Positions 16,717 through 23,591 of a stretch of 37,179 bases of DNA are shown here, in pieces (within the stretch, counting starts at the first letter, position 1; each line of letters begins with the position of its first letter). The DNA comes from Gammaproteobacteria bacterium (GTDB taxonomy: Bacteria; Pseudomonadota; Gammaproteobacteria; Thiohalospirales; Thiohalospiraceae). The DNA lies in assembly GCA_014762495.1 (NCBI GenBank), contig JABURT010000107.1, forward strand, positions 1 to 37,179, written 5' to 3'. The position numbers and the translations under genes are program-made. Under the pieces are notes generated by a model. The model had not been told where the DNA came from, made no database searches, and was given only the letters and a program-made list of their open reading frames with translations.

Positions 16717-16858
16717 TCATCGAAGCCGATCTGGCGTCAATGGATCAGTATGGGGCAGTCTCCCCACATCGCGGACCGTACCCTGGGCTGAACCGCCCGA
16801 ACGGGGCTGGCATCGCAATTGCTTTGACAGTCCCGGTCTAAGTGGATGAGTGATCACA

Positions 16859-17716
16859 ATGCAATTGGCGCTGTATAAAACCCTGTGGGGACATGAGGGC
16901 ACGCTTGAAGAGGCCCTCAATGAGGTCCGCGATGCAGGCTGGCAAGGGATAGAGGGACCGGCCCCACTGGAACGCGATGCGCGGAACAGGATGAAGTCGC
17001 AACTCGAGGCGAGTGGACTTGCCTATATCGCCGAGATCACCACGGCCGGTTCCTATGTGCCCGAGCGTCGGGCCACACTGGACGAACACCTGGAGAGTTT
17101 TGAGCAGAAACTCGATGCCAGCATGGAATTGAACCCACAGTTCATTACCTGCCTGGGGGCCTGCGATGCCTGGGAGGAGAACAGGAGTATCGAGTTTTTT
17201 GCCCGCGCCATGGAGATGGCGCACGACCGTGGCATCACGGTCAGTTTCGAGACCCATCGATCCCGGGCCCTGTTTAATCCCTGGGTGACGCGTCGCATCG
17301 TTGAGCAACTACCGGAGATACGTCTGACGTGTGACTTCAGTCATTGGTGCGTGGTCTGCGAAAGGTTGATGGATACCGAACTGGATGTCATCGAATTCAT
17401 TGCCCCGCATGCCCATCACATCCATGCCCGCGTCGGTTATGACCAGGGACCACAGGTGCCGCATCCGGCGGCGCCGGAATATGAATACGCCTTGCGTGCC
17501 CACCAGTCCTGGTGGGAGATCCTGTGGCAATCACAGCGTGATCGAGGGTATACGCAGACGACCATGACACCTGAATTCGGACCCGATGGCTACTTGCAGC
17601 ATCGGCCCTTCACGGCCGAACCGGTGGGTGATTTAAAAGAGATCAATCTGTGGATGGGTGAGGAGGAGTGCAGGCATTTTGCGCGCGCATCAATGGACGA
17701 AACACAACAGGCCTAG
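16859..17716 (+). CDS. Sugar phosphate isomerase/epimerase-family TIM-barrel protein
   Basis: A 285-residue cytoplasmic protein resembling the xylose isomerase-like TIM-barrel superfamily. Candidate divalent-metal ligands are spaced as in that family: Glu in VSFETHRS, Asp in LTCDFSHW, His in HHIHARVG and Glu in TMTPEFGPDGY. The N-terminal GWQGIEGPAP is the second-strand region, often with a conserved Glu. The substrate is unknown; relatives isomerise hydroxypyruvate, inosose or tagatose derivatives. It diverges from the nitrogen operon across a 309-base gap that holds the sigma-54 promoter. A GTG three codons upstream is an alternative start. Its stop shares the palindrome CTAG with the convergent PilZ gene. 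Confidence 0.75.
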   Translation: MQLALYKTLWGHEGTLEEALNEVRDAGWQGIEGPAPLERDARNRMKSQLEASGLAYIAEITTAGSYVPERRATLDEHLESFEQKLDASMELNPQFITCLGACDAWEENRSIEFFARAMEMAHDRGITVSFETHRSRALFNPWVTRRIVEQLPEIRLTCDFSHWCVVCERLMDTELDVIEFIAPHAHHIHARVGYDQGPQVPHPAAPEYEYALRAHQSWWEILWQSQRDRGYTQTTMTPEFGPDGYLQHRPFTAEPVGDLKEINLWMGEEECRHFARASMDETQQA

Positions 17717-18375
17717 TTGCCGGAACTGGGCCTGGCGTATTGTTCATGCAGGAGATATTCAATGAATCGCTCCAGTTGGAGCTGTTCTTCTTCATTGTTG
17801 AACTGAAACTCGACACCGTGTCGATAGCGTATCTGACCCTCTACCATGTCCAGCAATACGTAACGCACCAGACAATGCAGGGTAATGAGAGAGGGATTGA
17901 AGGGATCGCGCAACTCGATATTCAGCAGGTCGGAGTCATTGGCCAGGCTCTTCTCGGCAATCAGGCAGGCCCCACTGTTACTGATGTCATGTACCCGTAC
18001 CGAGACGGTCGCCTGTTCGGTCTGTAGCTTGAGCCTGACCGGTCGGGTCAATTGATACCTGGGTGCGCTGCGTTTGAAGATACCTTCGATCTCGCGAGGA
18101 TAGCTGAGATGGATCCTGGGATGGGGTTGTTCAATCGTGAACAGGACTTCGGTCATGAAGGCGTATCGGCGCTCATCGATGACGATGCGGGTGGTATAGC
18201 AACCGCCCTTGACGAAGGAGGGATAGTGTTCGGGGTTGATTGACTCGATGATGAGTTCGCGCTGATCAATATAATCGACCAGAGAGCAGGGCAGGACTTC
18301 TGTAACACCGTCTTCCCGGTCGCGTTGAAGATACAGACGCATACCCTGTTTCAGTTGCAAGCCCTCTGCCCTCAT
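17713..18375 (-). CDS. PilZ-domain c-di-GMP-binding protein (YcgR-like)
   Basis: A 220-residue cytoplasmic protein with two parts: an N-terminal YcgR-like beta-domain (about 1-100, ending in RIHLSYPREI) and a C-terminal PilZ domain. The c-di-GMP-binding motifs are both present: RxxxR in KRSAPRYQL and the D/N-x-S-x-x-G motif in DISNSGACL. It is expected to bind cyclic di-GMP and alter motility or surface behaviour, but no flagellar or pilus gene is nearby. The ATG at 18375 follows AGGGAGAGCGTG; a GTG lies immediately upstream. Its 3' end overlaps that of the convergent isomerase gene by four bases. Confidence 0.88.
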   Translation of the reverse strand: MRAEGLQLKQGMRLYLQRDREDGVTEVLPCSLVDYIDQRELIIESINPEHYPSFVKGGCYTTRIVIDERRYAFMTEVLFTIEQPHPRIHLSYPREIEGIFKRSAPRYQLTRPVRLKLQTEQATVSVRVHDISNSGACLIAEKSLANDSDLLNIELRDPFNPSLITLHCLVRYVLLDMVEGQIRYRHGVEFQFNNEEEQLQLERFIEYLLHEQYARPSSGN

Positions 18376-18459
18376 CACGCTCTCCCTTGTGAGTCGTTCA
18401 GACAGGCTACCCAGTGGCGGGGGGCTTGTCGAGGCCGTGACAAAGATTTTACAGGTCTA

Positions 18460-19278
18460 TCAATTGGGCAGTAATGAGCGCATCTGCTTAAAGATAAAGC
18501 CCGCCGCGCGTCGGGGGCTGAGGCGGTATAGGAAATCCATCATTTTCGAGTCTGAACCGACCAGAACGCGATAACGGTCGCTCTCCACTCCGTCCAGAAT
18601 CAGTTTCGCCGCCTTATCCGGTGCCAGGCCCTTGTATTCCTTTTGGTTCTCGTCGGAGCCTGATGGCGCCTCGACCTGGGAATGCTCGGCGATTTTAGTC
18701 TTCATGGCACCGGGCAGGATGAGCGTGACCCCGACATGAGTGTCCTCGAGCTCCGAGTGCAGGCCCTCGGTCAAGAGTTTCATGGCGGCCTTGGAGGCGC
18801 AATAAATGGTCTGACCAGGGACCGGTAAAAATCCCCCCATGCTGGAGACATTGGTGATATGCGCTTCGGGGCGTTCAAGCAGGTAGGGCAGGAAGGTCTT
18901 GGTCATGTAGAGCGTGCCGTAGAAGTTGATATTCATGACCCGTTCGATGGCCTCATAGTCCAGATCCTTGAGACGCACGAAGGGCTGGATAATACCGGCA
19001 TTGTTGATGAGTCCGTCGATGGTCACGTGTCGCTTGAGAACCTGTTCGGGCAGGGCCTCCACCGCGGCCCGTTCGGTAATATCCACGATATGCGTGCTCA
19101 GATCGGCCTTCCTGTCTCCCGCCAGTTCCAGCGTCTCGGTGAGCCCGGCCTCGCTGATATCCACAGCTGCCACGCGGGCACCCCGATCCAGCAGGTTTAA
19201 TACAAGTTCCCGGCCCAGCCCATTGCCGCCGCCTGTTACCACGATCACTTTGTCTTGTAGTTTCATCATCTTGCTCAT
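18460..19278 (-). CDS. Short-chain dehydrogenase/reductase (SDR family)
   Basis: A 272-residue classical SDR oxidoreductase. It has the nucleotide-binding TGGGNGLG (about residues 15-22), the NNAG motif, and the catalytic Ser in NVSSMGG followed by Tyr-x-x-x-Lys in YCASK. The Asp after the second strand (VAAVDIS) usually indicates NAD preference, though the residue alone is not decisive. The C-terminal tail (RLSPRRAAGFIFKQMRSLLPN) is basic and hydrophobic and could associate with membrane, as in some lipid-linked SDRs. The substrate is unknown. Several Met codons lie within the first five residues, so the exact start is uncertain. It appears to be a single gene. Confidence 0.9.
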   Translation of the reverse strand: MSKMMKLQDKVIVVTGGGNGLGRELVLNLLDRGARVAAVDISEAGLTETLELAGDRKADLSTHIVDITERAAVEALPEQVLKRHVTIDGLINNAGIIQPFVRLKDLDYEAIERVMNINFYGTLYMTKTFLPYLLERPEAHITNVSSMGGFLPVPGQTIYCASKAAMKLLTEGLHSELEDTHVGVTLILPGAMKTKIAEHSQVEAPSGSDENQKEYKGLAPDKAAKLILDGVESDRYRVLVGSDSKMMDFLYRLSPRRAAGFIFKQMRSLLPN

Positions 19279-19441
19279 CTATTGTTGGAAACTTCTCGTT
19301 TCCTTGGTGCGTATCCTCACCATAACAATGTGTTTCCAGTCTTTACATTGATAATGGTCAATACCTATATACTGATATCCACGTTGAACCGTAGTTCGTG
19401 ATTCGTAGAACTTCTATATACGTATAGCACGTAAGCCAGGA

Positions 19442-19744
19442 TTAGCTGTTTTTATCCCACATTACATTGCTATTCGCCACGGCGGCGGCTTCAAGTAATT
19501 TGATCAAGGGCAGGGCACGGTGCGAGAGGCTCACGGCAGGTTCGTCCTCGTCATTGTCGGTTTCCTGATTGGACGTTTCCGCCTCGACGGCGGTGACCAG
19601 GCGCTCCAAGGCCATGGGCACATCCTCGGCAAGAATGGCACCTGGTACCGTCTCGCTATGCCCCATCAGCCTCAGCATGTGAGTTGCGACATCACCGAAC
19701 ATCGTAATGTCCGCATAGGCAGGGGTGGAAAAGGTGACTAACAT
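19442..19744 (-). CDS. DUF1840 domain-containing protein
   Basis: A 100-residue cytoplasmic protein starting MLVTFSTPAYADITMFGDVA, a very recognisable DUF1840 beginning. A conserved segment MGHSETVPGAILAEDVP follows. After about residue 58 comes an acidic linker (QETDNDEDEP) and a helical C-terminus. The function is unknown; the family is widespread in beta- and gammaproteobacteria. I chose ATG 19744 because GGAGA lies 5 bases before it; a longer frame begins four codons upstream. It is monocistronic, at the edge of the AT-rich island. Confidence 0.85.
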   Translation of the reverse strand: MLVTFSTPAYADITMFGDVATHMLRLMGHSETVPGAILAEDVPMALERLVTAVEAETSNQETDNDEDEPAVSLSHRALPLIKLLEAAAVANSNVMWDKNS

Positions 19745-19907
19745 GGCGGTCTCCATTGCGTAAGATGTACCAAACTCTTACAAGTGAATTGCTTGAACAG
19801 GTAATAAGTATGGCAGAAGTCGGGGTGAATCGCAGGGAAAGAACGTTTCTCTGATATTGTAAGAAATACGACATGAAGGAGTGAGTCTGGTTCATTCGCG
19901 AACGGCA

Positions 19908-20179
19908 TTATTTATTGGTATTTCTGATGGCTCTCATTATTAACCAAAAGCAAAAGCCAATAATTAAATATAATACGATGTTTAAAATTACACCGACTGA
20001 CCAGACATAGAACACTTGTCCAGTCGTATTTGGTCCAGCGCCAAGGGATAACAGCACGATTGAGCCTGCCAGAATGCTAAAACAAGTTCTTGAGGTAATC
20101 GAAAGAATGGGTAAGTGACAACCAATAAGATCGGCATTACCAAACTGGCTAGGACCCATTTGACTAAGAAAGTCTTCAT
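19908..20179 (-). pseudogene. Frameshifted small membrane protein
   Basis: Two overlapping - strand frames together make one plausible small membrane protein. The first (from 20179) gives MKTFLVKWVLASLVMPILLV and on to PQELVLAFW. The second, in another frame, continues AGSIVLLSLGAGPNTTG and ends with a transmembrane helix and the tail RAIRNTNK (stop at 19908). The join falls near 20075-20090, where one extra G would restore a single frame of about 90 residues with three or so hydrophobic helices. Read as it stands, the first frame loses hydrophobicity immediately after this point. A sequencing error or a real one-base deletion would both explain it. No family is recognised. Confidence 0.55.
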
Positions 20180-20275
20180 GCTATTGGCGTCTATAAGGAT
20201 TCATAGATGTTTCGCGTAATCTGTGTTCCATGGCTTTGATTATTAGGGGAGGTTCAATTTGACCCCGTTACCTTA

Positions 20276-20794
20276 TTATGGTGTTGAAATAGGGTTTCGT
20301 GAAATATGCACTACAATCGGTGTGTATTTCCCTAATTCGCGAAAGAAACCATTTGGCAACACCAACTTAATGTTGTATCTGCTCATGCTTTTTAATTTAA
20401 GTTGCCACATCAGAGAATAACCATTTCGCGATCCTCCTAAATCAAAAGCATTTGGGTTATCTACTCTTACTCCTTTTAGTTCCCTACCATTATCATCACT
20501 AACCGTGACTTCAACAGCTTTTAACATCTCATTCGTCTTACTGAAAAAATCAAGATCATATGCATCATCGTCCGTCATTTCTTCAGGTAAATGAAAAACA
20601 ATGCCAAGATAATAATTATCAAAAGTCCCGTGCGCATAAAATTCACGAGTAACAATCTCACCATCTTCAGGTGTTATTTCCGACTCGAATTGAGTGTAAC
20701 TTCCATATTTGCCATGTTCAATCAACAAATAACCATAGTTAATAATTATCCATAGTAAAATTGTACTCACGCCAACTATAAAAATCTTTAACAT
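20276..20794 (-). CDS. Hypothetical membrane-anchored protein
   Basis: A 172-residue protein with one N-terminal hydrophobic helix (IFIVGVSTILLWIIINYGYLL, given in part) and no clear cleavage site. A mostly beta-type domain of about 145 residues, predicted to face the periplasm, follows. I recognise no family. It is AT-rich, like the rest of the island. No attC-like sequence was found directly after its stop; a short sequence similar to the flank of the 65-bp repeats, TTTGACCCCGTTAC, lies just beyond it (20259-20272). A complete copy of the 64-65 bp repeat lies 56 bases upstream of its ATG. Confidence 0.65.
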   Translation of the reverse strand: MLKIFIVGVSTILLWIIINYGYLLIEHGKYGSYTQFESEITPEDGEIVTREFYAHGTFDNYYLGIVFHLPEEMTDDDAYDLDFFSKTNEMLKAVEVTVSDDNGRELKGVRVDNPNAFDLGGSRNGYSLMWQLKLKSMSRYNIKLVLPNGFFRELGKYTPIVVHISRNPISTP

Positions 20795-20849
20795 GGTCAG
20801 TAGTGCCTATTTAAAAATTCTTGGTCTGCGCAAGGCACAGAAGCTTATA

Positions 20850-20913
20850 GGGTCAGGTCTTGCTTTTTGCATTTCTGGAGTAAGTAAAAAAGTCAAAACG
20901 CAAGACCTGACCC
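20850..20913. repeat. 64-bp inverted-repeat element, copy A
   Basis: The ends are perfect 14-bp inverted repeats, GGGTCAGGTCTTGC and GCAAGACCTGACCC. The interior, TTTTTGCATTTCTGGAGTAA followed by an A-rich half, can partly fold on itself. The left flank AGCTTATAG is shared with the other copies. The - strand small ORF ending at 20893 has its stop inside this copy. The structure is MITE- or REP-like; no transposase is present nearby. Confidence 0.85.
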
Positions 20914-21030
20914 CATTATCTCTTCTCGATCACCGTAGTTATCTTTTATGAATTTGAAAAGTCCTGTCCTTTCAAAATCAATAATCGAATAATATTTTTC
21001 ATACTCTTCTTTAATTCTGTCTTCTCTCAC
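20893..21030 (-). CDS. Small ORF or gene fragment ending inside repeat copy A
   Basis: A 45-codon frame from a GTG at 21030: it begins VREDRIKEEYEKYYSIIDFE, continues through a FKFIKDNYGDREEIM region, and its last six or so residues come from repeat copy A. The charged, helical composition looks like real protein rather than noise. A stop codon lies just upstream in the same frame and no good ribosome-binding site is seen. It is best read as a remnant of a gene whose ends were lost, possibly on arrival of the repeat. No family recognised. Confidence 0.3.
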   Translation of the reverse strand: MREDRIKEEYEKYYSIIDFERTGLFKFIKDNYGDREEIMGSGLAF

Positions 21031-21117
21031 TATCGCCTCTGGATAGGAAAACTAATGCCTCAAGCTATGGCACGATGTAAGGTCGGGCTCGCAATCGCGA
21101 AATATAGGGTAATGCAT

Positions 21118-21519
21118 TTATTCCTTGAAGGATTCAGAATGCCGTTTTCCAGAATCACAAATCTCATCCCAACCCGCCTTTGAATCCACCCAAATATGGT
21201 GCGCTACGTTCATGTTCTCACCACCTTCAGTAATCGAACCGGCTGGAACCGCCATACTGGATTCATCGTTCTTAACCGGAAGGGAAGAGCCACAGACTCT
21301 ACAAAATGACGATTGCCAATCACCCACTGGCTTAATCCAGGTAGTTATATTCTCTTCACCTGTAAGCCAATGGAATTTCTCATTGCATACGATGACAACC
21401 GCCACCCCGTTATTGCCCGTATATCTTCGGCAAATCGAGCAATGGCAGACATAGATGTCCGAAACGTCATCCTCGATTTCAAATGTTACCGAACCACAGT
21501 TGCATTGTCCTTTAGCCAC
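21118..21519 (-). CDS. GFA-family (glutathione-dependent formaldehyde-activating / CENP-V) protein
   Basis: A 133-residue cytoplasmic protein with the zinc-binding cysteines of the GFA fold: CNCGS (residues 6-10), CHCSICRR (about 25-32) and FCRVCGSSL (about 93-101). Despite the name, most members do not have a proven role in formaldehyde metabolism, so no reaction is assigned. Start is GTG with GAGGAAACT before it. It sits in the accessory island; the spacing and an attC-like left half upstream (21617-21642, after the preceding gene) make it a possible gene-cassette passenger. GFA-family genes are frequent in integron cassettes. Confidence 0.85.
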   Translation of the reverse strand: MAKGQCNCGSVTFEIEDDVSDIYVCHCSICRRYTGNNGVAVVIVCNEKFHWLTGEENITTWIKPVGDWQSSFCRVCGSSLPVKNDESSMAVPAGSITEGGENMNVAHHIWVDSKAGWDEICDSGKRHSESFKE

Positions 21520-21576
21520 AGTTTCCTCGGTTTCTTAATATTGCTATCTTTCCGCGCTACCACTCGATTCAAGATT

Positions 21577-21589
21577 CAAGACCTGACCC
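21577..21589. repeat. Solo arm of the 65-bp repeat
   Basis: CAAGACCTGACCC matches 13 of the 14 bases of the right arm of the 64-65 bp element, without a left arm or interior. It lies between the 175-residue gene and the GFA gene, beside an attC-like half-site. It is probably a decayed or partly deleted copy. Confidence 0.55.
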
Positions 21590-21616
21590 TGTTGTTACCG
21601 TTACTCTATTACTACA

Positions 21617-21642
21617 GTCCGATTTTGAGCGATTTGTTATGC
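21617..21642 (-). other. attC-like left half (R''-L'')
   Basis: On the - strand, four bases after the stop of the 175-residue gene, the sequence reads CATAACAAATCGCTCAAAAT followed by CGGACT. This resembles the start of integron attC sites (TAACAA...CGC...GGAC, as in Vibrio cholerae repeats). No matching right half was found before the next gene, so the site looks interrupted or deleted. Confidence 0.4.
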
Positions 21643-21645
21643 GAT

Positions 21646-22173
21646 TTATGACTTGACGCTTGCATAATAAATCTTATTTTCTGATGGTTTCACAAATATT
21701 ATTTTGGCTGATGTTGCGCGTTTGTTATGGAACAATATTGACCAAGAATAGATATAAATTTGATTAGATATAACTGTTTTCTCATCAGGAAACCATGGAA
21801 ACTTGTCTGAATGTATAAATATATTAACAAGATCAACACCTTCTTTTAGAATTCCGTTGAGTTTATCTCCTCGGGTCCATGTATTTGTATCTTGTAGTTC
21901 GTCTATAGAAATACCACTTGTTTGTATCTCATACACATCCAGATGGTCTCCAGTGAGAGATCGTGCTGATTCGTAACTATTTAATACAGACTGTATTTTT
22001 TTCTCACCCAAACCAGGCCAGTTCAGCACAAAACGAACATCATTTGTTGTTGCTTTATTAATTTTCACCTCATTCCCAAAGTAGAATTGATAGACAAAAA
22101 AAACTAACGCAACTAATACTAATAAACCCGATATTGCGCCCCATATGGCTAAAATAGATTTAAAATGTTTCAT
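21646..22173 (-). CDS. Hypothetical membrane-anchored protein
   Basis: A 175-residue protein with a single N-terminal transmembrane helix (residues about 9-30, ISGLLVLVALVFFVYQFYF) and a soluble domain that should lie outside the cytoplasm. A GLGEKKIQSVLNSYE segment near residues 54-68 resembles a helix-hairpin-helix only superficially. No family recognised. The ATG follows a possible attC right end (CGTTATGC, 22181-22188) by a few bases, and an attC-like left half follows its stop, so it behaves like a cassette gene. AT-rich. Confidence 0.65.
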   Translation of the reverse strand: MKHFKSILAIWGAISGLLVLVALVFFVYQFYFGNEVKINKATTNDVRFVLNWPGLGEKKIQSVLNSYESARSLTGDHLDVYEIQTSGISIDELQDTNTWTRGDKLNGILKEGVDLVNIFIHSDKFPWFPDEKTVISNQIYIYSWSILFHNKRATSAKIIFVKPSENKIYYASVKS

Positions 22174-22204
22174 AGTGTATTCGCATAACGTTTACGAGCT
22201 TATA

Positions 22205-22269
22205 GGGTCAGGTCTTGCTTTTTGCATTTCTGGAGTAAGTCAAAAAAATCAAAATGCAAGACCTGGCCC
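22205..22269. repeat. 65-bp inverted-repeat element, copy B
   Basis: The arms are GGGTCAGGTCTTGC and GCAAGACCTGGCCC, one mismatch from the perfect pair of copies A and C. The interior differs from copy A by only a few bases, including one extra base. It lies inside the spacer between the 173- and 175-residue genes, between an attC-like left half (22325-22352) and a right half near 22181-22199, as if inserted into an attC site. Confidence 0.85.
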
Positions 22270-22324
22270 CGTTAGTTCGCGCTCAGGATGAATGGGGGCG
22301 CCCATATTTTATCTCTACTGTTCC

Positions 22325-22352
22325 GTGATGTCCTTGCTTTAGCGTGTTGTTA
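22325..22352 (-). other. attC-like left half overlapping a stop codon
   Basis: The - strand sequence TTAACAACACGCTAAAGCAA followed by GGAC repeats the attC opening (TAACAA-CGC-GGAC). It overlaps the TAA stop of the 173-residue gene. A possible right half, GCTCGTAAACGTTATGC, lies about 130 bases further along the - strand, at 22182-22198, with repeat copy B between them. Confidence 0.45.
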
Positions 22353-22871
22353 AGGCATATTAGACCATGAAATACTTGATGCCTTTCCGTTTGTTACTTT
22401 TATAACAATTTGATCATGGACACTATCTGGCGCCGTATAAAATAAGTAGATGTTATCTTTATCGATGTATCTGTCTTCTCTTGCATATGAAAACAGCTCG
22501 CGCACCAGATGTTCTTGCATACCTATAAATAATCCATGTTGGAGCTTATAATTATTATTTTTTACCTTAATATAAACAATTGAAGCAGGGCCTTGGGTTT
22601 GTGTTGGTTTATGTAGCGTAATTTCCAAACCTGAATATATTAGCTTTATAAACTCTACCTTGCTGTCATCATGATTGCTTACAGATGGTCTAATTTCTTT
22701 CTTTGTCGGTTTGCCTAGGGTTTTTAATATTTCAGATTCAGTCATTTTTGCATTTATAACAATCCCATTTGTCAATAAGCTTTTAAATTCTTCCTTGCTA
22801 ATTTTATCTAACGCGAACGATGTCGGAATTATTAGTAAATAAGATAGTATAAAAATAAGTGATTTTTTCAT
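22350..22871 (-). CDS. Hypothetical exported protein
   Basis: A 173-residue protein with an N-terminal signal peptide (MKKSLIFILSYLLIIPTSFA, cleavage likely after FA). An ESEILKTLGKPTKKEI segment at about residues 45-60 is reminiscent of the SmpA/BamE or lipoprotein-like 'LGxPT' fold, but too short to classify. It should be periplasmic; there is no lipobox. The stop codon is part of an attC-like left half, the arrangement expected of a cassette gene. Base composition is AT-rich and unlike the core genome. Confidence 0.7.
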   Translation of the reverse strand: MKKSLIFILSYLLIIPTSFALDKISKEEFKSLLTNGIVINAKMTESEILKTLGKPTKKEIRPSVSNHDDSKVEFIKLIYSGLEITLHKPTQTQGPASIVYIKVKNNNYKLQHGLFIGMQEHLVRELFSYAREDRYIDKDNIYLFYTAPDSVHDQIVIKVTNGKASSISWSNMP

Positions 22872-22941
22872 GCTCTGTCCATAGCGTTATTATGCACCAT
22901 TTTTTTCAAACAAGCCTCAATTGCTCTTGGAAAAGCTTATA

Positions 22942-23006
22942 GGGTCAGGTCTTGCTTTTTGTATTTCTGGAGTAAGTCAAAAAAGTCAAAACGCAAGACC
23001 TGACCC
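22942..23006. repeat. 65-bp inverted-repeat element, copy C
   Basis: Perfect 14-bp terminal arms GGGTCAGGTCTTGC / GCAAGACCTGACCC, with one interior substitution relative to A (GTATTTCTGG for GCATTTCTGG). The last 20 or so codons of the 192-residue gene on the - strand are read through this element, and the gene's stop lies in its terminal arm. It shares the AGCTTATAG flank with copies A and B. Confidence 0.85.
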
Positions 23007-23523
23007 CCGTTGTCTTGCTCACGATTTTTTCAACCAGCGGGCGCCCCGCCTCTGCTCTTTTATCCCACAGGCTAATAACAAAATTGTAATTATGTAATAT
23101 AGCTCGAATGCGTCCTATGCTTCGCCATTTGTCATCAAGGGCCTCTGTATCGCCTTTTTTTGGAACTATGAAAGATAGCTCTGATATGTCTATTTCAAGC
23201 GCTTTGGTGTTGTGTATGAATGCTCTTGTTGTAAGAGTTCTCTGATATGGATTAGCTGTGAGCTTGCCATGATAATTATGTTTAAGCGCAATTAATGATT
23301 GCATTGCACCTTCAGCCTTTAGTAACCAGTTATTGGCTGTTCTAACTTTGTATTGTTCTTGTCTGACCTTGTCTTGGTGTGCAATTGTTAGGTATGCCAC
23401 AAAGGCACCAAGCAGAGCTGAAAAGAAAGCCGTTGCAAAAGGTACAATGTAATCTTTAAGTGGATCACTTACAGACTTCAGACTTCTAACTGCTTCTATT
23501 AATTGTGTGGTTTCTTCATGCAT
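22945..23523 (-). CDS. Hypothetical membrane protein with a repeat-derived C-terminus
   Basis: A 192-residue protein. A transmembrane helix (IVPFATAFFSALLGAFVAYL, about residues 26-45) is followed by a long charged, mostly helical domain. There is no signal peptide, so the N-terminus is probably cytoplasmic. No family recognised. The final residues, from about VRSCVLTFLTYSRNTKSKT, are translated from repeat copy C, so the original C-terminus has been replaced or the gene truncated. The ATG lies 8 bases after an attC right end (23531), which is the usual position of a cassette gene. Confidence 0.6.
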   Translation of the reverse strand: MHEETTQLIEAVRSLKSVSDPLKDYIVPFATAFFSALLGAFVAYLTIAHQDKVRQEQYKVRTANNWLLKAEGAMQSLIALKHNYHGKLTANPYQRTLTTRAFIHNTKALEIDISELSFIVPKKGDTEALDDKWRSIGRIRAILHNYNFVISLWDKRAEAGRPLVEKIVSKTTGVRSCVLTFLTYSRNTKSKT

Positions 23524-23530
23524 TACTTTG

Positions 23531-23591
23531 CTCTAACGTTTGCGTAACAGGCGCGACGTAAGGAGCGTCCCAGTTGACGCACTTGTTAGGC
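23531..23591 (-). other. Integron attC-like site
   Basis: On the - strand the site opens with GCCTAAC, has AAG and TGCGT, then a variable middle containing TGGGACGCTCC, and closes with ACGCA, AAC and GTTAGAG. The outer CTAAC/GTTAG and inner TGCGT/ACGCA pairs form the bulged stem typical of attC. Its first bases overlap the TAG stop of the 326-residue gene and it ends 8 bases before the next ATG. Right-end match to GTTRRRY is imperfect in the last base. Confidence 0.6.

Noticed and set aside
16741..16840. Guanidine-I (ykkC) riboswitch before the ABC transporter
   Set aside because: The - strand has GGGTACGGTCCG, which recalls part of the aptamer, but the required GGTCCGAGAG core and the 3' CCCGGGAGA are missing, and the sigma-54 start lies downstream of it.
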